DNA of 64,000 nt, taken from the NCBI GenBank assembly GCA_024637315.1, contig JAGXFH010000060.1, forward strand, positions 22,097 to 86,096, given 5' to 3'. The DNA comes from Brevirhabdus sp. GTDB lineage: Bacteria; Pseudomonadota; Alphaproteobacteria; Rhodobacterales; Rhodobacteraceae. The notes beneath the pieces were generated by a model that saw only the letters and a program-made list of their open reading frames with translations, made no database searches and was not told the origin of the DNA. Of this stretch, positions 47,396-55,481 are shown piece by piece (position 1 is the stretch's first letter; each line of letters starts with the position of its first letter). A program made the translations under genes and the position numbers.

Positions 47396-48118
47396 TTAGG
47401 CATCCTTCGCAACGCGCGCCAGTGCCAGTATCGAAACCCGGCTGGCGCCGGCGGCACGGCAGGCCTCGGTCGCGGCGGCGAAGGTCGCGCCGGACGTCAT
47501 AACGTCGTCGACCAACAGCACCGAGCGACCCTTGATCAGCGCGCCGCGTTTGGGATGCGGGGCGAAGGCATCGGAGATGTTGCGGAACCGGTCGTCACGG
47601 GTCATGCCGTCCTGCACTTTTGTACGCTTTGGACGGATCAGCGCGTCCGGCGCGACCTGCAACGACAGGCTGTTGCCCAGACGGTTGGCCAACAGCGCGG
47701 CCTGATTGTAACGCCGATGCAAGAGCCGCAGCCAATGCGCCGGGATCGGGACGATCAGCATATCCGGATGCAGGATCGGCCGTGCAGCCGCGGCCATCCA
47801 GCGGGCGGCAGGCAGCGACAGGTCCTGACGGTCGCCGTGCTTCAGCGCCAGCACCATCCGTTTCGCACCATCACGGTACAGAAGCGCCGCGCGACCACGA
47901 TCCCAGGGCCGCGCGATATGCAGGCAATCGTCACAGGTTTCGGCATGGCCGGTATCCTCACCAGGCAGTGGCGTTCCACAGGTGTCGCAGACAAGGCCCG
48001 CGATGAACGGCGTCGCCCTCCAGCAGGTGCCACAAAGCTGGAATGGTTCGCCCACTATCGCGCCGCACATCACGCATTGCGGTGGGTAGATCAGGCCAAG
48101 TGCCGTTTGCAATTTCAA
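47396..48118 (-). CDS. comF: ComF family phosphoribosyltransferase-like protein
   Basis: A 240-residue double-zinc-ribbon and phosphoribosyltransferase-fold protein, related to competence protein ComFC/GntX. Zinc-type cysteines occur as CVMCG and CGTC near 16-35 and CDTCG and CDDC near 49-70. The PRPP-type loop VLLVDDVMTSGATFAAA is near 206, and YNQAALLA near 143 is typical. The start is the TTG at 48118 with AGGAGGT four to five bases upstream; a longer open frame further up would run into the divergent methyltransferase gene. The role may be DNA uptake or an unknown transfer reaction. Confidence 0.9.
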   Translation of the reverse strand: MKLQTALGLIYPPQCVMCGAIVGEPFQLCGTCWRATPFIAGLVCDTCGTPLPGEDTGHAETCDDCLHIARPWDRGRAALLYRDGAKRMVLALKHGDRQDLSLPAARWMAAAARPILHPDMLIVPIPAHWLRLLHRRYNQAALLANRLGNSLSLQVAPDALIRPKRTKVQDGMTRDDRFRNISDAFAPHPKRGALIKGRSVLLVDDVMTSGATFAAATEACRAAGASRVSILALARVAKDA

Positions 48119-48158
48119 CGCAACCTCCTTACCTGCGGTTTCAGCCGAAGGAGAGCCG

Positions 48159-49001
48159 ATGCAACCGCCCCCTGCCCTGACCGATCTTGCCGCGTTGCGC
48201 CGGTTTCGCCGTCGCGCCAACGGCATGGCGGATCCGGCGCTGTTCCTGCAGCACGCGGCCGTCACCGAGGTTCAGGAAAGGCTGACCCTGGTTAACAGGC
48301 AGTTTACGTCGCCCGCTGTGGTGACAGCCTTCCCGCAGGTCTGGGACGGTTTGGCGGATGCGCGGATCGTGCCGGACGATGACGTGCTGGACCTGCGCGA
48401 TGGCGCGCATGATCTGGTGGTTCACGCGCTGTCCCTGCATTGGGCCAATGATCCGGTTGGCCAGATGGTTCAGGCGCGGCGGGCGCTGAAGCCGGACGGC
48501 CTGTTCATCGGGGTTCTGTTCGGCGGTCGGACACTGGCGGAGTTGCGGGCGGTTCTGGCCGAGGCCGAGGTTGCGGTGACGGGCGGCCTTGCCCCGCGGG
48601 TTGCGCCAATGGCCGAGATCCGCGATGCCGGGGCGCTGTTGCAGCGGGCGGGCTTTGCGCTGCCGGTAGCGGATTCAGTCATGCAAGTTGTCACCTATGC
48701 CTCGACCTTGAACCTGATGCGCGATCTACGCGCCATGGGCGAGGTCAATGCGCTGGCGGCGCGAGAGCGGCGGCCATTGCGGCGGGCGGTTCTGGCTGAA
48801 GCAATGCGGCTCTATCAAAGGGAGTTCGCCGAAGAGGGACGCATAAGGGCGACATTCGAGATGATCTTTCTGACGGGTTGGCGACCTTCTGCGGACCAGC
48901 CGCAACCACTGCGCCCCGGATCGGCGAAGTCCCGTCTGGCGGACGCACTGGGGACCGGGGAAACCCAGGTCGACGACCCCGCGCGTCCGGATCGGGTTTG
49001 A
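48159..49001 (+). CDS. Methyltransferase-like protein (NDUFAF5/BioC-like, lacking motif I)
   Basis: A 280-residue protein with the second half of a class I methyltransferase fold: LVVHALSLHWANDPVGQMVQ near 88, RRALKPDGLFIGVLFGG near 107 and an LPVADSVMQ region near 170. RFRRRANGMADPALFLQHAA and VQERLTLVNRQF near the start are typical of alphaproteobacterial NDUFAF5-like proteins. The usual glycine-rich SAM motif I (xDxGxGxG) is not visible where expected (about 45-65). It may not bind SAM in the normal way. It faces away from comF; hemH follows after 53 bases. Confidence 0.8.
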   Translation: MQPPPALTDLAALRRFRRRANGMADPALFLQHAAVTEVQERLTLVNRQFTSPAVVTAFPQVWDGLADARIVPDDDVLDLRDGAHDLVVHALSLHWANDPVGQMVQARRALKPDGLFIGVLFGGRTLAELRAVLAEAEVAVTGGLAPRVAPMAEIRDAGALLQRAGFALPVADSVMQVVTYASTLNLMRDLRAMGEVNALAARERRPLRRAVLAEAMRLYQREFAEEGRIRATFEMIFLTGWRPSADQPQPLRPGSAKSRLADALGTGETQVDDPARPDRV

Positions 49002-49054
49002 CCGGGCGACAAAACCGTCTATCTGCGACTGGCAATACACAAACAGGAATTCCC

Positions 49055-50125
49055 ATGCTGGACGAGACACGAGAGTCGCCGGTCGAAGTACGACCCGAAC
49101 ACGCGCCCGACGATCACCCGAAACTGCCGAAACCCAAGATCGGTGTCATGCTGGCCAATCTCGGCACGCCGGACGCGACCGATTACTGGTCGATGCGTCG
49201 CTACCTTAGCCAGTTCCTGTCGGACCGTCGGGTGATTGATTACTCGCCTTGGCTCTGGCAACCGCTGCTGCAGGGCATCATCCTGTCGCGGCGGCCGTTC
49301 AAGTCGGGGGCGGCCTATCGTTCGATCTGGAACAACGAGGCGAATGAAAGCCCGCTTATGACGATCACCAAGGCGCAGACGTCGGCGATCGCGGCGGCAT
49401 TGCGCGAGATCTATGGTGGCGAGGTCGAGGTCGACTTCTGCATGCGCTACGGCAACCCCTCGACCCGATCGAGGGTCGAGGCGATGGCAGCCAGAGGGTG
49501 CCGCAAGATCCTGTTTTTTCCGCTTTATCCGCAATATGCCGGGGCGACGACTGCGACCGCCAATGACGAGTTGTTCCGCGTCTTGATGGATTTGAAATGG
49601 CAGCCCCCGGTACGAACAGTGCCTGCCTATTCCGATCAGCCAGAGTATATCGACGCATTGGCGCAGTCAGTCGAACGCGCCTACGCGGCGGAAGAGGCAG
49701 AACCCGATATCCTGGTCGTGTCGTATCACGGTGTGCCCAGGCGGTATCTGACCGAAGGTGATCCCTATCATTGCCAGTGCCAGAAAACCACGCGGTTGCT
49801 GCGTGAACGGCTGGGTTGGGACAGGGACCGTATCACCACGACATTCCAATCCAGGTTCGGACCAGAGGAATGGCTGCAGCCCTATACGGTAGAGGAGGTT
49901 GCGCGACTAGCCCAAGCAGGCAAGAAGCGGATCGCGGTGATTGCGCCGGCCTTTTCAGCCGATTGCATCGAGACGCTGGAAGAGATCAACGAGGAGATCC
50001 GCGAAAGTTTCGAGCATGCAGGCGGCGAACATTTCAGCTATATTCCCTGCCTGAACGACGATCCGGCCCACATCAAGGCGCTGGTTGGGGTCATCCGGCA
50101 AAACCTTGCGGGATGGATCGGCTAG
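49055..50125 (+). CDS. hemH: Ferrochelatase
   Basis: Inserts Fe2+ into protoporphyrin IX, the last step of haem synthesis. The 356 residues include GVMLANLGTPDATDYWSMRR near 31, DRRVIDYSP near 56, YGNPSTRS near 131, FPLYPQYAGATTAT near 152 and the catalytic-His phrase VSYHGVPRRYL near 227. The C-terminal part has APAFSADCIETLEEI near 305. ATG 49055 has AGGA upstream; the frame is open further 5' but overlaps the preceding gene. A terminator follows at 50131. Confidence 0.97.
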   Translation: MLDETRESPVEVRPEHAPDDHPKLPKPKIGVMLANLGTPDATDYWSMRRYLSQFLSDRRVIDYSPWLWQPLLQGIILSRRPFKSGAAYRSIWNNEANESPLMTITKAQTSAIAAALREIYGGEVEVDFCMRYGNPSTRSRVEAMAARGCRKILFFPLYPQYAGATTATANDELFRVLMDLKWQPPVRTVPAYSDQPEYIDALAQSVERAYAAEEAEPDILVVSYHGVPRRYLTEGDPYHCQCQKTTRLLRERLGWDRDRITTTFQSRFGPEEWLQPYTVEEVARLAQAGKKRIAVIAPAFSADCIETLEEINEEIRESFEHAGGEHFSYIPCLNDDPAHIKALVGVIRQNLAGWIG

Positions 50126-50130
50126 GCAAC

Positions 50131-50161
50131 AAAAAAGGCCAAGGCAAGCCCTGACCTTTTT
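50131..50161. terminator. Terminator between hemH and the 62-residue gene
   Basis: AAAAAGG (50132-50138) pairs with CCTTTTT (50155-50161); the inner stem is imperfect, with GG/CC pairing around a small loop. A-run and T-run on the two sides would allow it to serve both convergent genes. Confidence 0.6.
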
Positions 50162-50179
50162 CGTTCGATTTGAAACCGA

Positions 50180-50368
50180 TTAGTTGCTGGCGGCAACAGC
50201 GCCGGCAACAAGAACCAGCAGAAGCAGCGGAACCAAAAGACCGCCGCCCGAAGTGCCGGCGGATTCTTCGACAATGATCGGAGCTTCCATTACGGGCTCA
50301 GCCATGCCACCGGCGACGGCAGCGGAAGCAGCGAAGGTAAGAGCGGCAGCGAGTACGAGTTTCTTCAT
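50180..50368 (-). CDS. Small exported protein of 62 residues
   Basis: Begins with a clear signal peptide (KKLVLAAALTFAASAAVA, cut before GGMAEP). A short acidic stretch follows (EPVMEAPIIVEESAG), then a glycine spacer and a C-terminal hydrophobic helix, LLVPLLLLVLVAGAVAA, ending ASN. A GGAGGA ribosome site lies upstream of ATG. The layout suggests a small periplasmic or membrane-anchored peptide. No family function is known to me. Confidence 0.75.
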   Translation of the reverse strand: MKKLVLAAALTFAASAAVAGGMAEPVMEAPIIVEESAGTSGGGLLVPLLLLVLVAGAVAASN

Positions 50369-50507
50369 TTTATCCTCCAGAAAAGCTGACCATATATTGG
50401 AGATACGTCAGCCATTAACGGTGCGTTGTAAGACCCGTATAGTCACCTAAGCGCGGTGGAATCCAGCAAAATTTTACAATCTCCCGGTTGGATTACGGGC
50501 ATTGTCG

Positions 50508-51113
50508 TCAAATAAGCAACACCTGTGTGCCGACCTTCGTCATTGAGAAGAGTTCTGCAATGTGCTCGTTGTAGAGGCCGATGCAGCCATTCGACGAGCG
50601 GCGGCCGATCTTGCGCGTGTCGTGGGTGCCGTGGATGCGATAGTATGTCCAGGACAGATAGAGCGCGTGCGTGCCCAGCGGATTGTCGGGACCGGGCGGG
50701 ACATAATCGGGCCATTCCGGATTACGTTCCTTCATCGCCGGTGTCGGCCGCCAGTCGGGGCCTTCGACCTTGCGCACAACCTCGGTCCGGCCACGGCGGG
50801 TCAGATCCTCGGTCAGCGGGACGGATGTGGGGTAAAGCTTGTAGCTGGCACCCTCATCTGACCAATAGTGCAGCGCCCGCGAGGTGACATCGACCAGGAT
50901 CGCACCGCCGGTCAGCGAGGCGAAATAGGGCCGCCAGTCCAGCGTCCGGAAACTGGAGATATTGTGCCGCACCGCGCTGGTTACATCCGATTCGATCTCG
51001 ACGGTGTCAGCGCCGGTCTGGGCCAGCGCCGGAGCGCCCAGCAGGCTGGCAGTGGCCGCGGTGCCCGCAAGGAAACCACGACGATCCAGCAGGAAATTAG
51101 AGGTTCTCGACAT
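50508..51113 (-). CDS. L,D-transpeptidase family protein with Tat-type signal
   Basis: A 201-residue YkuD-domain protein that would cross-link peptidoglycan or attach proteins to it. The N-terminus has DRRGFLAGTAATASLLGAP, a twin-arginine signal, ending before QTGAD. The catalytic pattern is IHGTHDTRKIGRRSSNGCIG near 165-184, with the conserved His and the nucleophile Cys. NPLGTHALYLSWT near 147 is usual for this family. ATG 51113 is used; an upstream frame lacks a ribosome site. It is one of two YkuD-like genes around a CAP-domain gene. Confidence 0.9.
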   Translation of the reverse strand: MSRTSNFLLDRRGFLAGTAATASLLGAPALAQTGADTVEIESDVTSAVRHNISSFRTLDWRPYFASLTGGAILVDVTSRALHYWSDEGASYKLYPTSVPLTEDLTRRGRTEVVRKVEGPDWRPTPAMKERNPEWPDYVPPGPDNPLGTHALYLSWTYYRIHGTHDTRKIGRRSSNGCIGLYNEHIAELFSMTKVGTQVLLI

Positions 51114-51278
51114 CCAGATACTCCGAAATTTCGATAGGTGTTGGGGTAAGAGATTAGTGTGCCGGTGCCGCAGTCGCAAATCAAACAAGCGTCAGGTGGC
51201 TTATCACCAACTCGTGGGTTTGTATAACGTCGCGCGTCGATATAGAGCATGTCGGAAGAAATCAAAACCGGTGTTGTA

Positions 51279-51791
51279 ATGTCTCGTCTTTTCGCCCTCG
51301 CCTTGTCTGCATTCGTTTTCCTGATAAGCTGTGCGCCGCAACCCGCACCCAAACTGGGGTCGGATGGCAGGCCCTTGCCGCAGGTCTACCGCATTTCCGA
51401 AAGCGATCGTGGCGAGATCCAGTTCCGCATGCTTGATTCGGTCAACCAGTTGCGCGCCGCCGCGGGCGCCCCGCCGCTGCAACTGAATGCGCAGCTGAAC
51501 GCCGCCGCAGCCACCCATTCGCGCGATATGTCGATTCAGAACCGGCCCTGGCATTTTGGTTCTGACGGCTCTTCGCCGCCGGATCGGACGCGCCGGGTCG
51601 GATATGCGGGGCAGCTTCTGGGCGAGAACATCTCGGAGACCTACGAGAGCGAGCTGGAAACGCTGGCCGCATGGATGGAACAACCCGACACCCGCGCGAT
51701 CATCATGGATCGCCGCGCCAGAAATCTGGGCTTTGACTGGTTTCAAGAGCCTAATGGCAAGATCTGGTGGACGCTGCTCTCGGGTACCTGA
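51279..51791 (+). CDS. CAP-domain (SCP/PR1-like) lipoprotein
   Basis: About 170 residues. The signal sequence ends in a lipobox, FLISC, with the Cys at residue 17 as the likely lipidated residue. The CAP domain is recognised from LDSVNQLRAAAGAPPLQLNA near 50, LNAAAATHSRDMSIQNR near 70 and GENISETYESELETLAAWM near 118, with a HFGSDGSSPPDRTR stretch. Bacterial CAP proteins are extracytoplasmic, with mostly unknown roles. A start at 51249 is also possible (ten more residues); neither has a strong ribosome site. It is flanked by L,D-transpeptidase-type genes on the opposite strand. Confidence 0.82.
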   Translation: MSRLFALALSAFVFLISCAPQPAPKLGSDGRPLPQVYRISESDRGEIQFRMLDSVNQLRAAAGAPPLQLNAQLNAAAATHSRDMSIQNRPWHFGSDGSSPPDRTRRVGYAGQLLGENISETYESELETLAAWMEQPDTRAIIMDRRARNLGFDWFQEPNGKIWWTLLSGT

Positions 51792-51797
51792 GCGCGG

Positions 51798-52289
51798 TCA
51801 GGGAAAGATGTCGATCTGGGTGCCATCGCGCACCATGGCGTAGATTTCTTCCATTTCTCGGTCACTGACGGATATGCAGCCATAGGTCCAGTCCGGTCCG
51901 TTGCGGTCCTGCTTGCGCGGCCCGCCATGAATGAAGATGTCGCCGCCCGGTTCCATGCCGAAGCTGGCGGCGCGGGCGACATCGACTTCGTTCGGGTAGG
52001 AAATCCCGATCGACAGATGAAAATTGCTGTTCGGATTGCGACGGTCGATCAGATAGGACCCTTCCGGCGTCCGACCGTCGCCCTTGACTTGCTTGTGGCC
52101 ATTTGGCGCGAAGCCAAGGTCGATCTTGTAGACCTTCAACACCGTGTCGTGGTGCAAAAGGTACATCCGCCGCTCGCCCTTGTTGACGACGACGCGGGTC
52201 ACTTCCGGCCCGTCATAGGCTTGGAACTTCGAGGCGCAAGAGGCAAGAAACGCCATCGCCGCACCGGAAAGGAAAAATCTGCGATTCAT
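51798..52289 (-). CDS. L,D-transpeptidase (YafK-like) lipoprotein
   Basis: A 163-residue YkuD-type protein. MNRRFFLSGAAMAFLASC combines a twin-arginine motif with a lipobox, so it is predicted to be Tat-exported and lipid-anchored. HLSIGISYPNEVD and GGDIFIHGGPRKQD near 130 supply the active-site His region, and DWTYGCISVSDREMEEIY near 148 holds the Cys. The GCI-x-x-S/T-D-x-x-x-EEIY ending resembles YafK/DpaA, which in E. coli releases Braun lipoprotein from peptidoglycan. Transfer or hydrolysis cannot be told apart here. It converges with the CAP gene. Confidence 0.86.
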   Translation of the reverse strand: MNRRFFLSGAAMAFLASCASKFQAYDGPEVTRVVVNKGERRMYLLHHDTVLKVYKIDLGFAPNGHKQVKGDGRTPEGSYLIDRRNPNSNFHLSIGISYPNEVDVARAASFGMEPGGDIFIHGGPRKQDRNGPDWTYGCISVSDREMEEIYAMVRDGTQIDIFP

Positions 52290-52419
52290 CTGGTCACTGC
52301 CCGCTCTTTGCCCGCTCTTTTGTTTTTTTCGGTTTATACTACAGCGATGTGACTTGCGGAACCCATTTTGCGTTCACTCGCTCGCGGTTTTGCAATGGCT
52401 TGCCCGGGTCGCTAAAAGA

Positions 52420-53649
52420 TCAGCGGCTGAACGCCCCGACCAGTTCGATATGGGACGACCAGCGGAACTGGTCGACGATCTCGATCCAGTCCAGCGCGAA
52501 CCCAGCATCGGTCAGGATCTTCGCATCGCGGGCGAAGGTGACAGGGTTGCACGACACCGCAGCGATACGGTTCACCGCGGAACCGGCAAGCTCGGTCATC
52601 TGCGCCTCTGCGCCGGCCCGGGGTGGGTCGATGACCACCGCGTCGAAACGCTTGAGTTCGTCGGGCAGTAGCGCGCGGCGAAAAAGGTCTCGGGTTTCGA
52701 TCGTGACCCGTTTCAGTCCGATGGCGTGACGCCAACCCCTGTCGAGGGCTTCCAGCATCGCATAGTCGCCCTCGACCGCGTGGATTTCAGCGGCCTCGGC
52801 AAGCGGCAGGGTGAAGGTGCCGCAGCCAGCGAAAAGATCGGCTACCTGTCTGGCCGGGCCTACGGCCTTGCGGACGGCTTGAAGCAAGGCCGCCTCGCCG
52901 GCAGCGGTGGCTTGCAGGAAGGCGCCAGCGGGCGGCAGGACCTGCGCCTTGCCGAAATTCTGTACCGGAGGCTGGCGTTCGGCGACCTGTTCACCGTTCC
53001 AGTTGAGGCGGGCGAGGCGGGCGAGGCGGGCGAGGCGGTGCTGTTCGACAAGGGCCGCAAGCGCAACGCGGAGCGGACCATCGAGCGGTTTGCCGCCCTT
53101 GGCCGCGATGTCGACACCACCCATCGACCGGGTGACGGTGAATGCAATCTCGCCCTTGCGCGAGGCGCCCGTGATGGTCAGGTGTTCCAGAACCGGGATC
53201 GCGGCGATCAGATCGGGGTGCAGCAGGTGGCAGTGCGGTATCTCGATGATCGTATCTGACGCGCGGGCGTGGAAGCCGACAAGCGCGCCCTTTTTGCTGC
53301 GTCGGGCCGACAGCGTGGCACGGCGGCGGGTGTTCGCGGGCGAGGTGTGAATGGCGGTGATTTCGGCAGAAAGCCCTTGTGCAAAGAGTGCTTTTCTTAA
53401 CACTTCCGCCTTCCATGCCGCGACGAAAGGATCCGCGGCGTGTTGCAGGCTGCAGCCACCGCAGGACTTGAAATGCGGGCAGGGCGGCTTGACGCGGGTC
53501 GGCGATGGCGTGATGATTCTGGGGGCGGGCATGCGGTCTTTGATGACCTCGCCCTCGACCACCTCGCCGGGCAGAGTCATAGGAACGAAGATCGGCCCCG
53601 GTGCTACGCCTTCGCCCAGATGACCCAGCCGCTGGATGGTCAGGATCAT
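52420..53649 (-). CDS. 23S rRNA (uracil-5-)-methyltransferase, RlmD/RumA type
   Basis: SAM-dependent RNA m5U methyltransferase, 409 residues. It has a short TRAM-like beginning (GHLGEGVAPGPIFVPMTLPG), a 4Fe-4S motif CPHFKSCGGCSLQH near 57, SAM motif I DLFAGCGTFTLPLAEAA near 275, IDPPRAGAEAQM near 343 and the catalytic-Cys phrase VSCNPVTFARD near 368. A nine-base repeat encodes LARLARLAR near 205-213. The ATG at 53649 overlaps the ABC2 stop (ATGA), so it is coupled to the exporter genes. RlmC/TrmA-type specificity cannot be ruled out. Confidence 0.9.
   Translation of the reverse strand: MILTIQRLGHLGEGVAPGPIFVPMTLPGEVVEGEVIKDRMPAPRIITPSPTRVKPPCPHFKSCGGCSLQHAADPFVAAWKAEVLRKALFAQGLSAEITAIHTSPANTRRRATLSARRSKKGALVGFHARASDTIIEIPHCHLLHPDLIAAIPVLEHLTITGASRKGEIAFTVTRSMGGVDIAAKGGKPLDGPLRVALAALVEQHRLARLARLARLNWNGEQVAERQPPVQNFGKAQVLPPAGAFLQATAAGEAALLQAVRKAVGPARQVADLFAGCGTFTLPLAEAAEIHAVEGDYAMLEALDRGWRHAIGLKRVTIETRDLFRRALLPDELKRFDAVVIDPPRAGAEAQMTELAGSAVNRIAAVSCNPVTFARDAKILTDAGFALDWIEIVDQFRWSSHIELVGAFSR
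53005..53040 (-). repeat. Nine-base tandem repeat inside the rRNA methyltransferase gene
   Basis: The unit GAGGCGGGC (plus strand) occurs three times exactly and once as GAGGCGGTG. It stays in frame and encodes repeated Leu-Ala-Arg (LARLARLARL). Copy number changes would add or remove three residues without a frameshift. Confidence 0.9.
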
Positions 53650-55481
53650 TCGGCAGCCTCGGATTCGGCAACCCCGATAAAGCCGCCAGACTGGCGGTTC
53701 CAGAACCGCGCATAGATTCCGCCTTTATCAAGAAGATCCTCGTGCTTGCCTTGCTCGACGATTCGACCGTTCTCCAGCACCACGATCCGGTCCATATGCG
53801 AAATCGTCGACAACCGGTGCGCGATAGCCAGCACGGTCTTGCCCTCCATCACCGCGTTCAGGGCCTTCTCGATTTCGGCCTCGACCTCGGAATCGAGGGC
53901 GGATGTCGCCTCGTCCAGTACCAGGATCGGCGCATTCTTGAGGATGGCACGCGCCAGCGCGATGCGTTGCCGCTGACCGCCCGACAATTTCACCCCGCGT
54001 TCGCCCAGGTGGGCATCATAGCCTTTACGACCCTTGAAATCCTGCATGCCGAGGATGAACTCGTGCGCTTCGGCGCGTTTCGCGGCGTCGATCATTTCTT
54101 CTTTGGTCGCATCGGGGCGGCCATACAGGATATTGTCGCGGGCCGAGCGGTTGAACATCGCTGTTTCCTGAGTGACCATACCGATTTGCCTGCGCAGGCT
54201 TTCCTGGGTCACGTCGCGGATATCGCTGCCGCCGATCATGACGCGGCCCGCCTCGGGATCGTAAAGCCGCAGCAGCAGCGCCACCAGCGTGGATTTTCCC
54301 GCCCCCGAGGCGCCAACGATGCCGATCTTCTCGCCGGGGGCGATCCGCAAGGAAACCGTGTCTAGCCCGCCGGAATCGCGACCATATGCAAAGCTGACCT
54401 TGTCAAACTCGATGGCGCCGACCGCGGTCAGTTCCGTCGCGTCCGGCGAGTCGGTCAGCGTGTGGAGCGGCGTCAGGGTCCGCATCCCGTCCTCGACCTC
54501 GCCGACGCTGGAATAGATCCCCATAAGCGCAAAGCTGACCCAGCCGGTCATCTGGGCGATCCGGATCGCGACCGCGCCCGCGGCCGCGATATTCCCGGCC
54601 GTCGCAAGCCCCTGCGTCCACAACAGTAGCGCGCCGCCGATCAGCAGGACCGGCAAGGCGCCACCGATGGTCATGAGAACCAGGCGGAACCAGGCGGCGA
54701 CATTGCCGAATTCCAGGGCACGCTCGCGGAATAGGCCCATCGCCGACAACGCCGCGCGGTCCTCGTGTTCCGCATGCGCGAACAGTTTCACCGTCTTGAT
54801 GTTGGTAATCGTGTCCACCACCTGCCCGGACACCATCGCCCGCGCCCCGGCCCGCGCGCCCGAGCGCAGTCGAACACGCGGCATGAACCAGCGGATCATC
54901 GCCAGATAGACAACCAGCCAAAGTGCCAACGCCAGCGCGATCCGCCAGTCGATGGTCAGCAACAACAGGGCCGAGCCCACCAGCGAGGCCAGCGCGAAGG
55001 CCACCACGTTGATGGTCTCGACCGTCACATCGGTTAGCGCGCGGGCGGTCTGCATCTGCTTCTGTGCGATGCGGCCGGCGAAATCGTCATCGAAGAATGT
55101 GACGGCCTGTCCCAGTGTCCAGCGGTGCAGGCGCGACAGCACGAGGGGGTTTATGTTGGGCGCCAGAACGATGCTGTTGGCGGCGGAACTGAGACCAAAG
55201 ACCAGTGGGCGGATGATCAGGAAGAACACGATAAACCCTATTATCAGAGCCGTATTCTGGGAAAAGAACCTATCCGGCCCGCTGTTCAGGGCGGTGTCGA
55301 TCACGGTGCCCAGCAGCATCGCGGTCACCACCTCGAGCGTGCCGGCCGCGCACGAGGCGATCGTCGCCACGATCAGCACCGGCATTGACCCGCCGAGCGC
55401 CCAGAGGAAGAACCGCCCCAGCGTTTGCGGCGGCGGGCCCTCGGCCTCGGCGAACGGATCTATGAGGTCGCCAAGCCTCAT
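53646..55481 (-). CDS. ABC exporter half-transporter (second of pair)
   Basis: A 611-residue membrane-ATPase fusion of the MsbA/type IV exporter group. The N-terminal half has six membrane segments within about 30-320; the ATPase carries Walker A VGASGAGKSTLVALLLRL near 390, Q-loop GMVTQETAMF near 435, signature LSGGQRQRIAL near 492, Walker B PILVLDEATSALDSE near 514 and IAHRLSTI near 545. All catalytic residues are present. It is coupled by ATGA overlaps to ABC1 before it and to the rRNA methyltransferase after it. The substrate is unknown; lipid, drug or peptide are all possible. Confidence 0.92.
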   Translation of the reverse strand: MRLGDLIDPFAEAEGPPPQTLGRFFLWALGGSMPVLIVATIASCAAGTLEVVTAMLLGTVIDTALNSGPDRFFSQNTALIIGFIVFFLIIRPLVFGLSSAANSIVLAPNINPLVLSRLHRWTLGQAVTFFDDDFAGRIAQKQMQTARALTDVTVETINVVAFALASLVGSALLLLTIDWRIALALALWLVVYLAMIRWFMPRVRLRSGARAGARAMVSGQVVDTITNIKTVKLFAHAEHEDRAALSAMGLFRERALEFGNVAAWFRLVLMTIGGALPVLLIGGALLLWTQGLATAGNIAAAGAVAIRIAQMTGWVSFALMGIYSSVGEVEDGMRTLTPLHTLTDSPDATELTAVGAIEFDKVSFAYGRDSGGLDTVSLRIAPGEKIGIVGASGAGKSTLVALLLRLYDPEAGRVMIGGSDIRDVTQESLRRQIGMVTQETAMFNRSARDNILYGRPDATKEEMIDAAKRAEAHEFILGMQDFKGRKGYDAHLGERGVKLSGGQRQRIALARAILKNAPILVLDEATSALDSEVEAEIEKALNAVMEGKTVLAIAHRLSTISHMDRIVVLENGRIVEQGKHEDLLDKGGIYARFWNRQSGGFIGVAESEAAE

